From an uncultured Acetatifactor sp. (lineage in GTDB: Bacteria; Bacillota; Clostridia; Lachnospirales; Lachnospiraceae), in assembly GCA_934436435.1 (NCBI GenBank), contig CAKSAN010000010.1, positions 1-64,000 on the forward strand: DNA of 64,000 nt. The letters are read 5' to 3'. The notes under the pieces are model-generated. The model saw only the letters and a program-made list of their open reading frames with translations. It was not told the origin of the DNA and made no database searches. Within the stretch, counting starts at the first letter, position 1. Each line of letters begins with the position of its first letter. Positions 25,146-33,967 of this stretch are shown here, in pieces. The position numbers were made by a program, and so were the translations under genes.

Positions 25146-27094
25146 AAAATATGGATATGTATTGTGATTTTTGGTGTAGTAACCCCAAAACGGCTGCTGC
25201 AGAGTCTCTGCGCCGCAATCCCGGAGAGGTGCAACGATGTATTGCCACTGCGGATGCAGTGTGTCGGGGAGAGTATACTATGACAGATCCCTGGGAAATG
25301 GAGGCATGCAGAGAACCGGTCTGCTTTGGTGCCGGGCCGGGGGCTGTTGATTGGAATTATATCCGAAATGGAGACTGGGAATGGCTGTTCAGTATGAACC
25401 GCCACACTTCATTTGTAAATTTGGCAAAGGCATGGTTACAAACAGGCAAGCATTGTTATGCTGATAAGTTTGAGGAACTGATCCGGGATTGGATTACGCG
25501 TGTCCCTTTGCAGGAATCCAATAAAAACACTACATGGCGGAGCCTGGATACTGCGATCCGCAGTGTGAACTGGTTGAAAGCATTGCATCTGTTTTCAGAA
25601 TGCAAGGGGTTCAGTCAGGATCTGTTACCGCTGATCAGGGACAGCTTATGCCAGCACGGACAGCTATTAGAAGAAACATATGGGACATTTCATGAACTGT
25701 CCAACTGGGGAATTTTGCAGGATCATGGGCTGTACCTATTGGGAATCTGCCTGAAACGGGAAGAATGGTGTGATCTGGCCGTGCACCGCATGGATCGAAA
25801 TCTGCACCATGCGATTCTGCGGGATGGCACCCAGTGGGAGCAAAGCCCCATGTATCACTGTGAGGTGCTGGAAAGTGGACTGGATGTGATGCTTGCGGCA
25901 TACCGGACGGGACGTGATATTCCACAGCGGATGAAGGAGAATTTACACAGAATGTGTATAGCATTGGCAAAATGGGTGAAGCCGAATGGACATATTTTTA
26001 TGCAGTCAGATTCGGATGATCTGAATGCCAGAGATCTGTTGGTTACAGGAACACTGTTGTTTCAGGATGAAATGCTGCACAGATGTGCAGGTGCCCTGTT
26101 CCCGGAAATATGTCTCTGGACGCTCGGACCGGAAAAAGAAATAGAGTACCGGAAGATACCAATGTCGGAAACACCGCAGAAATCCGCAGTATTGCAAAAC
26201 AGTGGAAATATTATTTTACGTGGTGCAGATGAAGGAATTATTCATATGCATGGAGGGAATCTCGGAGGTGGCCATGGTCATGCTGACCTGCTGCATATAG
26301 ATGCTGCGATGGGAGATGAAGACATTCTTTTGGATTCCGGACGCTATACATACCGTTATATTCCACTGCGCAACAGTTTGAAAAGCCCTTCTGCCCACAA
26401 TACGATATGTATTGACGATATCGATTTTACGCATTGTAAGGATAGCTGGCTGTATGATAAAGTTGCGGTGCCGTTGCCAGTCTACAGTACTTTTACCGAA
26501 ATTGCGGACTATGCTGAGGGGGGCTGCCGGGATGGATATGCTATAGTACAGCGAAAACTGATCTACTTAAAGCAGCAAAATGTATTGCTGATATGGGATA
26601 CCATCAGTGCAGAGGGAGATCACAGATGTACTCGTCGTTTTCATTTTGACGGAAACATTTCCCGGAGGGAAAATTATGTCCACTGGCGGGGAAAGCATGC
26701 GGCAGCAACATTGCTGTCTTTGGGAAATCCGACACTGACAACAGAGGTGTATCCCTATTCCCGACACTATAATGAATTATCTTCGGGTACCTGTCTGAAG
26801 GCGGAACATACATTTCACGATTTTGGAAGTTTCGTCACGGTATTGCATATGGGCAGACAGCCGGCACATTTGCAGGCGGAACTTATGCCGGTGTCCGATA
26901 CACGCATGGGAACAGTACTTCCACCGGAACATGCCGGTGCAGTGTGCCTTACACTTAGTGATAAAAAAACAGTTGTAATTGTTAGTCATGCGGACACCAG
27001 TGTATGTGGACTTCTCACAGCAGATGAATTTTCCGGTTACGGAAGAGCATTAGTCTTCGATTCGGAAAATCCGGAGGGTATCTGTCTTGCATGA
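25142..27094 (+). CDS. Heparinase II/III-family polysaccharide lyase
   Basis: The 650-residue protein has an N-terminal alpha/alpha toroid (to about 330) with YGTFHELSNWGILQDHGLYLLG and a C-terminal heparinase II/III-like beta-sandwich. The latter shows GGGHGHADLLHID and LLDSGRYTY, the family hallmark. Such enzymes cleave uronic-acid linkages by elimination, giving unsaturated ends that GH88 removes. The start is GTG 25142, which overlaps the GH88 stop and has GGAGA eight bases upstream. It lacks a signal peptide, so it would work on imported oligosaccharides. Which uronate polymer it attacks is not readable. Confidence 0.85.
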   Translation: MKNMDMYCDFWCSNPKTAAAESLRRNPGEVQRCIATADAVCRGEYTMTDPWEMEACREPVCFGAGPGAVDWNYIRNGDWEWLFSMNRHTSFVNLAKAWLQTGKHCYADKFEELIRDWITRVPLQESNKNTTWRSLDTAIRSVNWLKALHLFSECKGFSQDLLPLIRDSLCQHGQLLEETYGTFHELSNWGILQDHGLYLLGICLKREEWCDLAVHRMDRNLHHAILRDGTQWEQSPMYHCEVLESGLDVMLAAYRTGRDIPQRMKENLHRMCIALAKWVKPNGHIFMQSDSDDLNARDLLVTGTLLFQDEMLHRCAGALFPEICLWTLGPEKEIEYRKIPMSETPQKSAVLQNSGNIILRGADEGIIHMHGGNLGGGHGHADLLHIDAAMGDEDILLDSGRYTYRYIPLRNSLKSPSAHNTICIDDIDFTHCKDSWLYDKVAVPLPVYSTFTEIADYAEGGCRDGYAIVQRKLIYLKQQNVLLIWDTISAEGDHRCTRRFHFDGNISRRENYVHWRGKHAAATLLSLGNPTLTTEVYPYSRHYNELSSGTCLKAEHTFHDFGSFVTVLHMGRQPAHLQAELMPVSDTRMGTVLPPEHAGAVCLTLSDKKTVVIVSHADTSVCGLLTADEFSGYGRALVFDSENPEGICLA

Positions 27095-27104
27095 TAGAAA
27101 AGGT

Positions 27105-27149
27105 GACACAAAATGTCATCTTGTTGCTTACAGACCAAATGTTTACAAT
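27105..27149 (+). promoter_or_regulatory. Promoter P3 with GACA-N5-TGTC box, before the binding-protein operon
   Basis: GACACAAAATGTC (27105-27117) is followed after three bases by TTGTTG (27121-27126), a 17-base spacer and TACAAT (27144-27149). Beyond the box, P3 and P2 share ATCTT after TGTC and GTTTACAAT at the -10, so the two promoters look like copies of one module. Confidence 0.75.
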
Positions 27150-27182
27150 GAAATCACAATAAAAAAGGAGGTCATAAGGATT

Positions 27183-28673
27183 ATGAAAAAGATGACAAAA
27201 GCGACATCTCTGGTGCTTGGACTTGCATTGTCTGCCGGATTACTGACAGGATGCGGCACAACGGCTGAGAACACCGCGGAGACGACCGGCATGGCGGCTG
27301 GCACGGAAACCATTTCCGAAACCGTTTCGGAAACAACCACGCCCGAGCCTGTGGAAGTTTCCACGGTAACCTGGTGGAGTGGAGACTCTCACAATAAGGA
27401 TTTAATGGAGAAGCTGATCAAGGACTTTAACGAGACAACCGGCAGGGAAAAAGGAATCAATATTGAGTACAAGGTTATTGGCGGTGATGGAGCCACACAA
27501 GCTGTGGAATTGGCATTGAAAAGCGGCGCTGGCCCGGATCTCTTTACAAAGGGAGACACAAATGTCATGGCGCAGGAAGGAACGATTCTGGCTATAGAGG
27601 ATCTGCCGGGAGGCGATGAAATTCTTGCAACATACGGTGATGCAATTCCTTACAGCTTTACCAGTGGTGGAAAAACTTATCGGGTTCCCGTCGGTGCGAC
27701 GACCCGTGGTCTGGTGTACAACAAGGACATGTTTAAAGCAGCAGGGATCGTGGATGAAAATGGGGAGGCAAAACCTCCGGTTACTTATGAGGAATTACGT
27801 GAGGATGCCAAAAAGCTGACGGATGAATCAGCCCGGAAATATGGCATTATTTTTCCTTTAAAATGGGGCGCATGGTTTGATTCTGATGTGGGATCCAATG
27901 CATCGCAGCAGACCACGGAATTTCTCTACTACAATTATGATAAAGGCGTATATGATTTTTCCGGTATGAAACCGGTTGTTGAGGTCATGGCAGGAATTTA
28001 CAGCGATGGAAGCGTTTATCCCGGCGCCGACAGTGTGGATAACGATTCGGCACGTGCACTGTTTGCTGAAGGAATGGTAGGTATGAAATTTGCTTACTCT
28101 TTTGACGTGGGTGTCCTCACGGATCAGTTTCCGGCTAAGTGTGACTGGGGTGTAGCTCCGTTACCTGCCCTGGATGAGAATGAACGTTATCCACAGTATA
28201 TGGTTTACAATGAAAGTCCGTTTATTAATGCAAAAACGGAAGTGCCCCTTGAAAAGATAGCAGAAGTTTACAAATTTATAGTGTCTGATGAAGTGGCTGT
28301 TGAAAGGTATAAAGCCGGATATGATATTCCCTGGAACTGGGATATTGTAAAGGATGTTCAACTGAATGACGGTGTTTCCCCGGCGTTTGCCGAATTTTCC
28401 AAAATGGTCGCAATCAGCCAGACAGAGGACTACCGACTGAAAGTGGATCTGGGCGGCGAAGAGTCTGCCAAGGATACGTTGATCCCATTTATTAAAGGGG
28501 ATAAGAGCCTGGATGGACTGGACGCAGCTTTTGAGGAAATTAATAAACGCTATAATAATGGTGTAGACCGTTATTATGAAGCAAACGCAGATAAAAAGGA
28601 AGCTGATTATGCGGAGGCAGTGGTTCCCGGCTATACCCGCAATAAAGTCAGCCTGGATGATATGGATAAATAA
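27183..28673 (+). CDS. Sugar-binding lipoprotein of the CUT1 ABC transporter
   Basis: The 496-residue protein has a lipoprotein signal peptide (MKKMTKATSLVLG...) ending in lipobox LLTGC. A Thr/Glu-rich linker of about 50 residues follows, then a family 1 solute-binding domain with TWWSGDSHNKDLMEKLIKDF (abridged). It captures oligosaccharides outside the membrane and passes them to the two permeases. The start at ATG 27183 is set by the signal peptide and AAAGGAGG upstream. It heads a second operon under promoter P3 with permease, GH127 and deacetylase genes. Confidence 0.92.
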   Translation: MKKMTKATSLVLGLALSAGLLTGCGTTAENTAETTGMAAGTETISETVSETTTPEPVEVSTVTWWSGDSHNKDLMEKLIKDFNETTGREKGINIEYKVIGGDGATQAVELALKSGAGPDLFTKGDTNVMAQEGTILAIEDLPGGDEILATYGDAIPYSFTSGGKTYRVPVGATTRGLVYNKDMFKAAGIVDENGEAKPPVTYEELREDAKKLTDESARKYGIIFPLKWGAWFDSDVGSNASQQTTEFLYYNYDKGVYDFSGMKPVVEVMAGIYSDGSVYPGADSVDNDSARALFAEGMVGMKFAYSFDVGVLTDQFPAKCDWGVAPLPALDENERYPQYMVYNESPFINAKTEVPLEKIAEVYKFIVSDEVAVERYKAGYDIPWNWDIVKDVQLNDGVSPAFAEFSKMVAISQTEDYRLKVDLGGEESAKDTLIPFIKGDKSLDGLDAAFEEINKRYNNGVDRYYEANADKKEADYAEAVVPGYTRNKVSLDDMDK

Positions 28674-28686
28674 GGAGTGAGACTAT

Positions 28687-29604
28687 ATGACACAGCGTCG
28701 GACAAAGAAAACTGTAAACCGAGCTAGGAAAGAAGAGGAACGATGGTGTTATTTCATGCTGATAATTCCAATTGTGGGGTTCGCAGTTTTCAGCGTGTAT
28801 CCGATTCTGTGGACTTTCAAATGGTCATTTTACAACTATACCGGGGCGGCATCCTCAGCGGTATTCATTGGACTTAAAAATTTTGTCGATGTATTTCAGG
28901 ACAGGATATATTGGTCAACATGGCTGACAACACTGGAATTCACTTTGCTGAAAGTGCCTCTTGAAATGTGCCTTGCATTGGGACTGGCAATCATCTTAAT
29001 GAAAGGGCTGAAGGGCTCCGGCTTTTTCCGGATAGTATTTTATATGCCGAATGTTATCAGTGTGGCAGTTATTGGTGTTATTTTTACCAACATGTTTGGC
29101 TACTATGGGGTAATCAATACGCTGTTTCGGCAAAACGCAGACTGGTTTTCCTCCAAACTGACAGCAATTGTGATGCTGGTACTTGTAAGTATCTGGAATA
29201 CCTTTGGCGTTAATGTAATGTATTTAATGTCTGCGTTGGCTAATGTGCCGACAGAACTTTATGAGTGTGCATCGTTGGATGGCGCATCGTCATGGGTGAA
29301 ATTTAAGGATGTTACACTGCCTATGATCCGTCCGGTATTTGGAGTAGTACTGCTCCTGGCTGTTCTTGGAACATTAAGTACCAATGAGTATATTCTGGCA
29401 TTTACCGGTGGTGCACCCAATGGTGCTACAAATACGGTTATGTCTTATCTTACCACGCAGTATGTGCCGGGCTTTGTTGATACTACAGGAACAGGCCGCA
29501 TAGTAAAGTTGGGCTATGGAAGTGCACTTAGTCTGGTGACGACAATCCTGTTTATAATTGTCGGGATCGTTCACCAAAAAATCGGTAACCGATCCGATAC
29601 GTAA
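28687..29604 (+). CDS. CUT1 sugar ABC transporter permease (MalF/UgpA type)
   Basis: The 305-residue protein has six membrane helices and the EAA-like loop ELYECASLDGASSWVKFKDV. It begins with a basic cytoplasmic stretch followed by YFMLIIPIVGFAVFSVYPILW, typical of MalF-like permeases. It is the partner of the MalG-type permease at 20381 and lies 13 bases after the binding-protein gene. Both permeases lack a local ATPase. Confidence 0.92.
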   Translation: MTQRRTKKTVNRARKEEERWCYFMLIIPIVGFAVFSVYPILWTFKWSFYNYTGAASSAVFIGLKNFVDVFQDRIYWSTWLTTLEFTLLKVPLEMCLALGLAIILMKGLKGSGFFRIVFYMPNVISVAVIGVIFTNMFGYYGVINTLFRQNADWFSSKLTAIVMLVLVSIWNTFGVNVMYLMSALANVPTELYECASLDGASSWVKFKDVTLPMIRPVFGVVLLLAVLGTLSTNEYILAFTGGAPNGATNTVMSYLTTQYVPGFVDTTGTGRIVKLGYGSALSLVTTILFIIVGIVHQKIGNRSDT

Positions 29605-29610
29605 TTTTTG

Positions 29611-29661
29611 AAAAGCCGTAAAGCTTTTGTGCAGAAAGTGTTCAAAGGGTTTGCGGCTTTT
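29611..29661 (+). terminator. Partial terminator between permease and GH127 genes
   Basis: AAAAGCCGTAAA and TTTGCGGCTTTT form a 12-bp stem (one wobble) with a 27-base loop. Only a short T-run follows. It may reduce read-through from the transporter genes into the two enzyme genes. Confidence 0.45.
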
Positions 29662-29691
29662 ATATTATGGACGAAGAAAGGAATTTGTGAA

Positions 29692-31620
29692 ATGAAAGAA
29701 ACAGATGCGCTCAACAGACGGAGCTGCTGTAAATTTGATGGCATGTTCGATAATACTGTAAAATGGATAGAAAAAAAGCAGCTGCTCCGGCGTGACTTAT
29801 GGAAAAGATTTGTACAGCAGTTTCGTGAAGATGCGGACGCAGACGCGGGCTGGCGTTGTGAGTACTGGGGTAAGATGATGGCAGGGGCATGTCTCGTTTA
29901 TGATTATAACAGGAATGCGGAGTTATATGCTGTGCTGACCGATACAGTAAAGGATATTCTGCAGACGCAGGATACCAAAGGGCGTATTAGCAGCTATGCT
30001 GTCAGTCATGAATTTGACGGTTGGGATCTTTGGGGAAGAAAATATGTATTGATGGGAATGCAGTACTATCATAATATCTGTACGGATGAGGCATTGAAAG
30101 AACAGGTTCTGGACAGTATGTGCCGCCAGATGGATGCTATTATAGAAAAGATCGGTCCGGTAGAGCAGGGTAAATATCCTATTACCAAAGCCACCAGACA
30201 TTGGAGGGGGCTGAATTCAGCCTCGCTGCTGGAAGCAGTCGTCCGGTTGTACAGGCTGACAAAGCAGCCGCGCTATCTGGAATTTGCCGAATATATTGTT
30301 GGAACCGGAGGCACGGACGTAGAAGACCTTATCCAAACAGCACTGGAGGACAATCTGTATCCGTATCAGTACCCTGTCACAAAAGCATATGAAATGATTT
30401 CGTTTTTTTGCGGTGTGTTGGAATATGCGAGAGTCACGGGAAATGCCAAATACCGCAAGGCAGTATTGCTGTTTGCAAAAAAAGTATTGGAAAGTGATTT
30501 CACCATTATCGGAAGTGCGGGATGTACACATGAGCTTTTTGACCATTCATCGGTTCGTCAGGCAAATACGAACAACGGGAAGAAAATGCAGGAAACCTGT
30601 GTGACAGTTTTATTGATGAAGTTATGTTATCAGCTTTTTCGAGAAACAAACGATAGTCAATATGTGGATGCTTTTGAGACTTCTTTTTATAATGCATATC
30701 TGGGAGCATTAAACATTGAACAGGTGTTGGAGCCATCTTTACAAAAGGAATATCCCACATGGGATATGGAACCGTTACCGTTTGACAGTTACAGTCCATT
30801 GACAGCAGGAACGCGTGGAAACGGTATTGGCGGATTAAAGCGGATGAGTGATAATCACTACTATGGATGTTGTGCCTGCATTGGATCTGTTGGCATAGGA
30901 ATGGTTCCTGCTATGGCATTGCAGGATGCGCCAAATGGTTTTTTTGTGAATATGTATTTCCCGGGGAGAATACGGATTGAGACACCGTTGAAACAGACGG
31001 CTGTGCTGACCATCCATACAGATTATCCGGCAACAGGAACAGTGGATATATCTGTGGATATTCCCAAAACAGAAAAATTTTCAATTTATATCCGGATTCC
31101 GGCGTGGAGCCATCAGACACAAGTGACAATTAATGGTGAAAAGAAGGAATGCCATGCCGGAAGCTACTGCGAGTTGAACCAAAAATGGGAGCCCGGTACA
31201 AACATTAAACTGCATATGGATATGCGCACAAAAGTATTGCGGCCGATCAGTTATGGGCATCAGGTGTTAATGAATAAGGTTATATGGGGAGCAAATTATA
31301 TTGTGCCAACGTATGATGCAGAGGATCCCACAGCCAGGGAACATGTGGCGCTGCAGCGCGGCCCATTGGTTCTGGCACAGGAAAGCCGCCTTGGATATTC
31401 ACCAGATGAGTTTGTCGCAATAGTGATGGATTCGGAAGGATATGTATCTGCAAAAAGGGCAGACCACGAGAAGGCACCGTATCCCCATATAGTAGAAATG
31501 GAGATTCCACTGGAAAACGGATCAACAATCCATGTGACAGACTATGCTTCTGCAGGTAAGCTTTGGACCGCCAAAAGTAAAATGGCTGCATGGATGAGAG
31601 GAATAGCGGTTCTATCATGA
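29692..31620 (+). CDS. GH127 beta-L-arabinofuranosidase-like protein
   Basis: The 642-residue protein matches the GH127 (former DUF1680) layout, an alpha/alpha barrel followed by beta domains. The metal/thiolate residues of HypBA1-type enzymes appear to be kept: E-T-C in QETCVTVLLMKL (Glu near 301, Cys near 303) and the Cys pair in YYGCCACIGS (near 393-394), where one Cys is the nucleophile. It would release beta-linked L-arabinofuranose. There is no signal peptide. The start at ATG 29692 follows GAAAGGA; the frame runs 28 codons further upstream through a hairpin. Confidence 0.88.
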   Translation: MKETDALNRRSCCKFDGMFDNTVKWIEKKQLLRRDLWKRFVQQFREDADADAGWRCEYWGKMMAGACLVYDYNRNAELYAVLTDTVKDILQTQDTKGRISSYAVSHEFDGWDLWGRKYVLMGMQYYHNICTDEALKEQVLDSMCRQMDAIIEKIGPVEQGKYPITKATRHWRGLNSASLLEAVVRLYRLTKQPRYLEFAEYIVGTGGTDVEDLIQTALEDNLYPYQYPVTKAYEMISFFCGVLEYARVTGNAKYRKAVLLFAKKVLESDFTIIGSAGCTHELFDHSSVRQANTNNGKKMQETCVTVLLMKLCYQLFRETNDSQYVDAFETSFYNAYLGALNIEQVLEPSLQKEYPTWDMEPLPFDSYSPLTAGTRGNGIGGLKRMSDNHYYGCCACIGSVGIGMVPAMALQDAPNGFFVNMYFPGRIRIETPLKQTAVLTIHTDYPATGTVDISVDIPKTEKFSIYIRIPAWSHQTQVTINGEKKECHAGSYCELNQKWEPGTNIKLHMDMRTKVLRPISYGHQVLMNKVIWGANYIVPTYDAEDPTAREHVALQRGPLVLAQESRLGYSPDEFVAIVMDSEGYVSAKRADHEKAPYPHIVEMEIPLENGSTIHVTDYASAGKLWTAKSKMAAWMRGIAVLS

Positions 31621-31656
31621 GATTCATGAGGAGAATAAGGAAGAGGAGGAAGAAAG

Positions 31657-32469
31657 ATGAATGTATATATCTGTTTCCCGGAAGGAAAAGCCAAAGCACT
31701 GACAATGAGTTATGATGACGGAAAGATACAGGACAGGAGATTGATTGACATTTTCAACCAATACGGAATCCGTGGAACTTTTAATCTGAACTATGGTCAG
31801 GTAGGAGAATATTCCCATATAACATTAGAGGAAATGAAAGGATTGTATGACGGTCATGAGATTGCAACCCATACCATGACCCACCCGGACATTGAAAGAT
31901 GTCCTATGGTGGAGGTGGCAGAGGAACTGCTGGGGGATCGGAAAGGTCTGGAAAAATGGACAGGACGTATCATCAGAGGACATGCTTATCCCTACGGATC
32001 TTATAATGAAGAAATCAAGCAACTGTATCGTCAATTGGGTATGGCCTATGCCAGAATTGCGCAGACTGTGCCGGATTTCACTTTGCCCAGTGATCCAATG
32101 GAGTGGCACGCCACCTGTCATCATGACGATCCGAAGCTGATGGAGTATGCGGAATTTTTTGCCAATTTCCGGCAGAAACAGTATCTGAAGCTCATGTATG
32201 TCTGGGGACACAGCTACGAGTTTGATGACAATGACAACTGGGATGTGATTGAGAACTTCTGCAAATATATGGGTGGCAGAGATGATATCTGGTATGCCAC
32301 TAATATTGAGATCATTGACTACATGGATGCAGCAAAGCACTTGCGGTTTTCCGCGGATTACGAAAAGGTATATAACCCCAACGTCTGTAGCGTATGGTTA
32401 CAGTTAAACAATGATAAATGTGTGGAAATCAGGGGTGGGACCTTCGTGGATCTGAATACTTTGTTGTAG
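31657..32469 (+). CDS. Polysaccharide deacetylase (NodB/CE4-like)
   Basis: This 270-residue protein carries a NodB-like fold. MSYDDG replaces the usual TFDDG (catalytic and metal Asp kept), and HEIATHTMTHP provides the metal-binding His residues. RGHAYPYGSY resembles motif 3. It would remove acetyl groups from sugars. Unlike most CE4 enzymes it has no signal peptide, so it probably deacetylates imported oligosaccharides. GAGGAGGAAAG lies just before the ATG. It is the last gene before the cluster terminator. Confidence 0.87.
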   Translation: MNVYICFPEGKAKALTMSYDDGKIQDRRLIDIFNQYGIRGTFNLNYGQVGEYSHITLEEMKGLYDGHEIATHTMTHPDIERCPMVEVAEELLGDRKGLEKWTGRIIRGHAYPYGSYNEEIKQLYRQLGMAYARIAQTVPDFTLPSDPMEWHATCHHDDPKLMEYAEFFANFRQKQYLKLMYVWGHSYEFDDNDNWDVIENFCKYMGGRDDIWYATNIEIIDYMDAAKHLRFSADYEKVYNPNVCSVWLQLNNDKCVEIRGGTFVDLNTLL

Positions 32470-32535
32470 GGAGAACGGAATTGGAGAGGGTTACCAATCT
32501 GAAGTTTTAGCCAACTATCCTTTACAATTTTCCGG

Positions 32536-32563
32536 TTGTATTTTCAACAAAATTGAATATAAT
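32536..32563 (+). promoter_or_regulatory. Promoter-like sequence just ahead of the cluster terminator
   Basis: TTGTAT at 32536-32541, a 16-base spacer and TATAAT at 32558-32563 predict a start near 32570, only a few bases before the terminator hairpin. It would either give a very short RNA or supply the downstream regulator gene through read-through. Confidence 0.4.
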
Positions 32564-32576
32564 AACAGTACTAGAA

Positions 32577-32620
32577 GCCCCCACACCTCTCATTGATGTG
32601 TCAAATGGGGGCATATTTTT
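32577..32620 (+). terminator. Terminator after the glycan cluster
   Basis: GCCCCC (32577-32582) pairs with GGGGGC (32607-32612), with further pairing of CACA and TGTG inside. AT followed by a T-run comes after. It closes the binding-protein to deacetylase operon. Confidence 0.75.
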
Positions 32621-32747
32621 ATCTAATTTTGATTACTTTTTCCACCTTAATCAATGGATGATATAGAATAAAAATTTAACATAAATATTGCATCATAACT
32701 TTAAAAGAGATATTATCCATATAATAAGTTATGAAGAGGCTGAATGC

Positions 32748-33707
32748 ATGGATTATATAGGTAAAGTATTGGGAATAGAAGTTATCTTTGAGAATGCTGA
32801 TTTGTCACATTATCCGAATTTTATAAGTACAAGATATTGGTTGCAATTGGTATCACTGGATGGTCACAATGTAATTTTTCTTTATCCTAAAATAGAACTG
32901 GAACAGATAGAAATGTTGAAAAAGCACATTGAACGGATACAGGAAAATGAAAAATTGCCGGTAGTCCTCATACTGAAGGAGCTCACATTTCGTCAGAAAG
33001 AATATCTGATAAGGGAACGGATCCCTTTTGTTGTAGAAGGAAAGCAGATTTATTTGCCATTTATGGCCTTGTATCTACAGGAGCGCTGCAATGCTGAAAG
33101 GAGCCAACGAGAAGAGATACTTCCATCGGCACAGATGCTTTTTTTATATTTTATCTATAAGGGAGCACAAGAATTGCCAACGAGTCAGGCAGCACGGGAT
33201 TTAAACTTAACGCCGACATCCATATCCAGGGCATCGAAACAGCTTGAAGAGATGGGACTTGTGAGAACCCAAAAGGCAGGTGTGCAGAAAATTCTGTTTT
33301 CTGAGGATGCTCCGGAGATGTTATTTCGAAAGTCAAAGAATAAATTGTTAAATCCTGTAAAACGAACGGTTTATATTCCGAAAGAGATGATCGGGACAGA
33401 CATTTTGGAAAGCGGATATTCGGCATTGGAAGAATATTCTATGTTAAATGCACCAAATGTAAAATGTTATGCAACAGACAAGATTTCCGGATGGAATGGG
33501 ATTGCAACGAATACCCTGTATGATTCGAAAAGGCAGGTAGCAGTAGAAATGTGGAGATATGATCCGCGGAAATTAGCTGACGGAAAATTCGTTGATATAC
33601 TTTCGTTAGCATTGGCTCTTAGCGAGGATGGGGACGAACGGGTCGAAGAAGCAGTAGAACAAATGCTAAGTGATTTGTGGAGGAAGATTGGTGGTTTCGG
33701 GAATTGA
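32748..33707 (+). CDS. Winged-helix regulator, MarR/AbiEi-antitoxin-like
   Basis: The 319-residue protein has an N-terminal domain of about 140 residues, then a winged helix (LPTSQAARDLNLTPTSISRASKQLEEMGLV, about 145-180). A C-terminal domain with KNKLLNPVKRTVYIP and a nuclease-fold-like feel resembles AbiEi-type antitoxins. The start at ATG 32748 has GAAGAGG nine bases upstream. A second reading frame with its own ribosome site begins inside its 3' end (GTG 33691), the position an AbiEii toxin gene would take, but it is truncated. Target and signal are unknown. Confidence 0.6.
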   Translation: MDYIGKVLGIEVIFENADLSHYPNFISTRYWLQLVSLDGHNVIFLYPKIELEQIEMLKKHIERIQENEKLPVVLILKELTFRQKEYLIRERIPFVVEGKQIYLPFMALYLQERCNAERSQREEILPSAQMLFLYFIYKGAQELPTSQAARDLNLTPTSISRASKQLEEMGLVRTQKAGVQKILFSEDAPEMLFRKSKNKLLNPVKRTVYIPKEMIGTDILESGYSALEEYSMLNAPNVKCYATDKISGWNGIATNTLYDSKRQVAVEMWRYDPRKLADGKFVDILSLALALSEDGDERVEEAVEQMLSDLWRKIGGFGN

Positions 33708-33883
33708 GAGCTTTAAGGAATACCGCAGCTTTACCGATTTAGTCATCCAACCTCAAAGAAGTATCCGATGATGATAGAACTTTTTACAAGAAAGCCGGTG
33801 ATCATTATTATAAATTTTTGAAGCATTTTTCCAAAATGGCAGGCTGTAAAGTAAATTTACCTTTCGATGCTGTTTACATATAA
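33691..33883 (+). pseudogene. Truncated remnant of a gene coupled to the winged-helix regulator
   Basis: GTG 33691 has GGAGGAA five bases upstream and opens VVSGIESFKEYRSFTDLVI, which resembles the start of AbiEii-type nucleotidyltransferases, but stops after 26 codons. A second open segment in another frame (about 33765-33883) reads TFYKKAGDHYYKFLKHFSK. Together they look like the two ends or fragments of a decayed partner gene. The rest of the gap up to 33967 is AT-rich and shows nothing further. Confidence 0.35.
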
Positions 33884-33967
33884 CACTATTTTACAAAAGA
33901 ACAAAAATGATATATAGTTAACAAATCTATACAAAAAATATATGATAAAATTGTACGGGAGGGCAAC

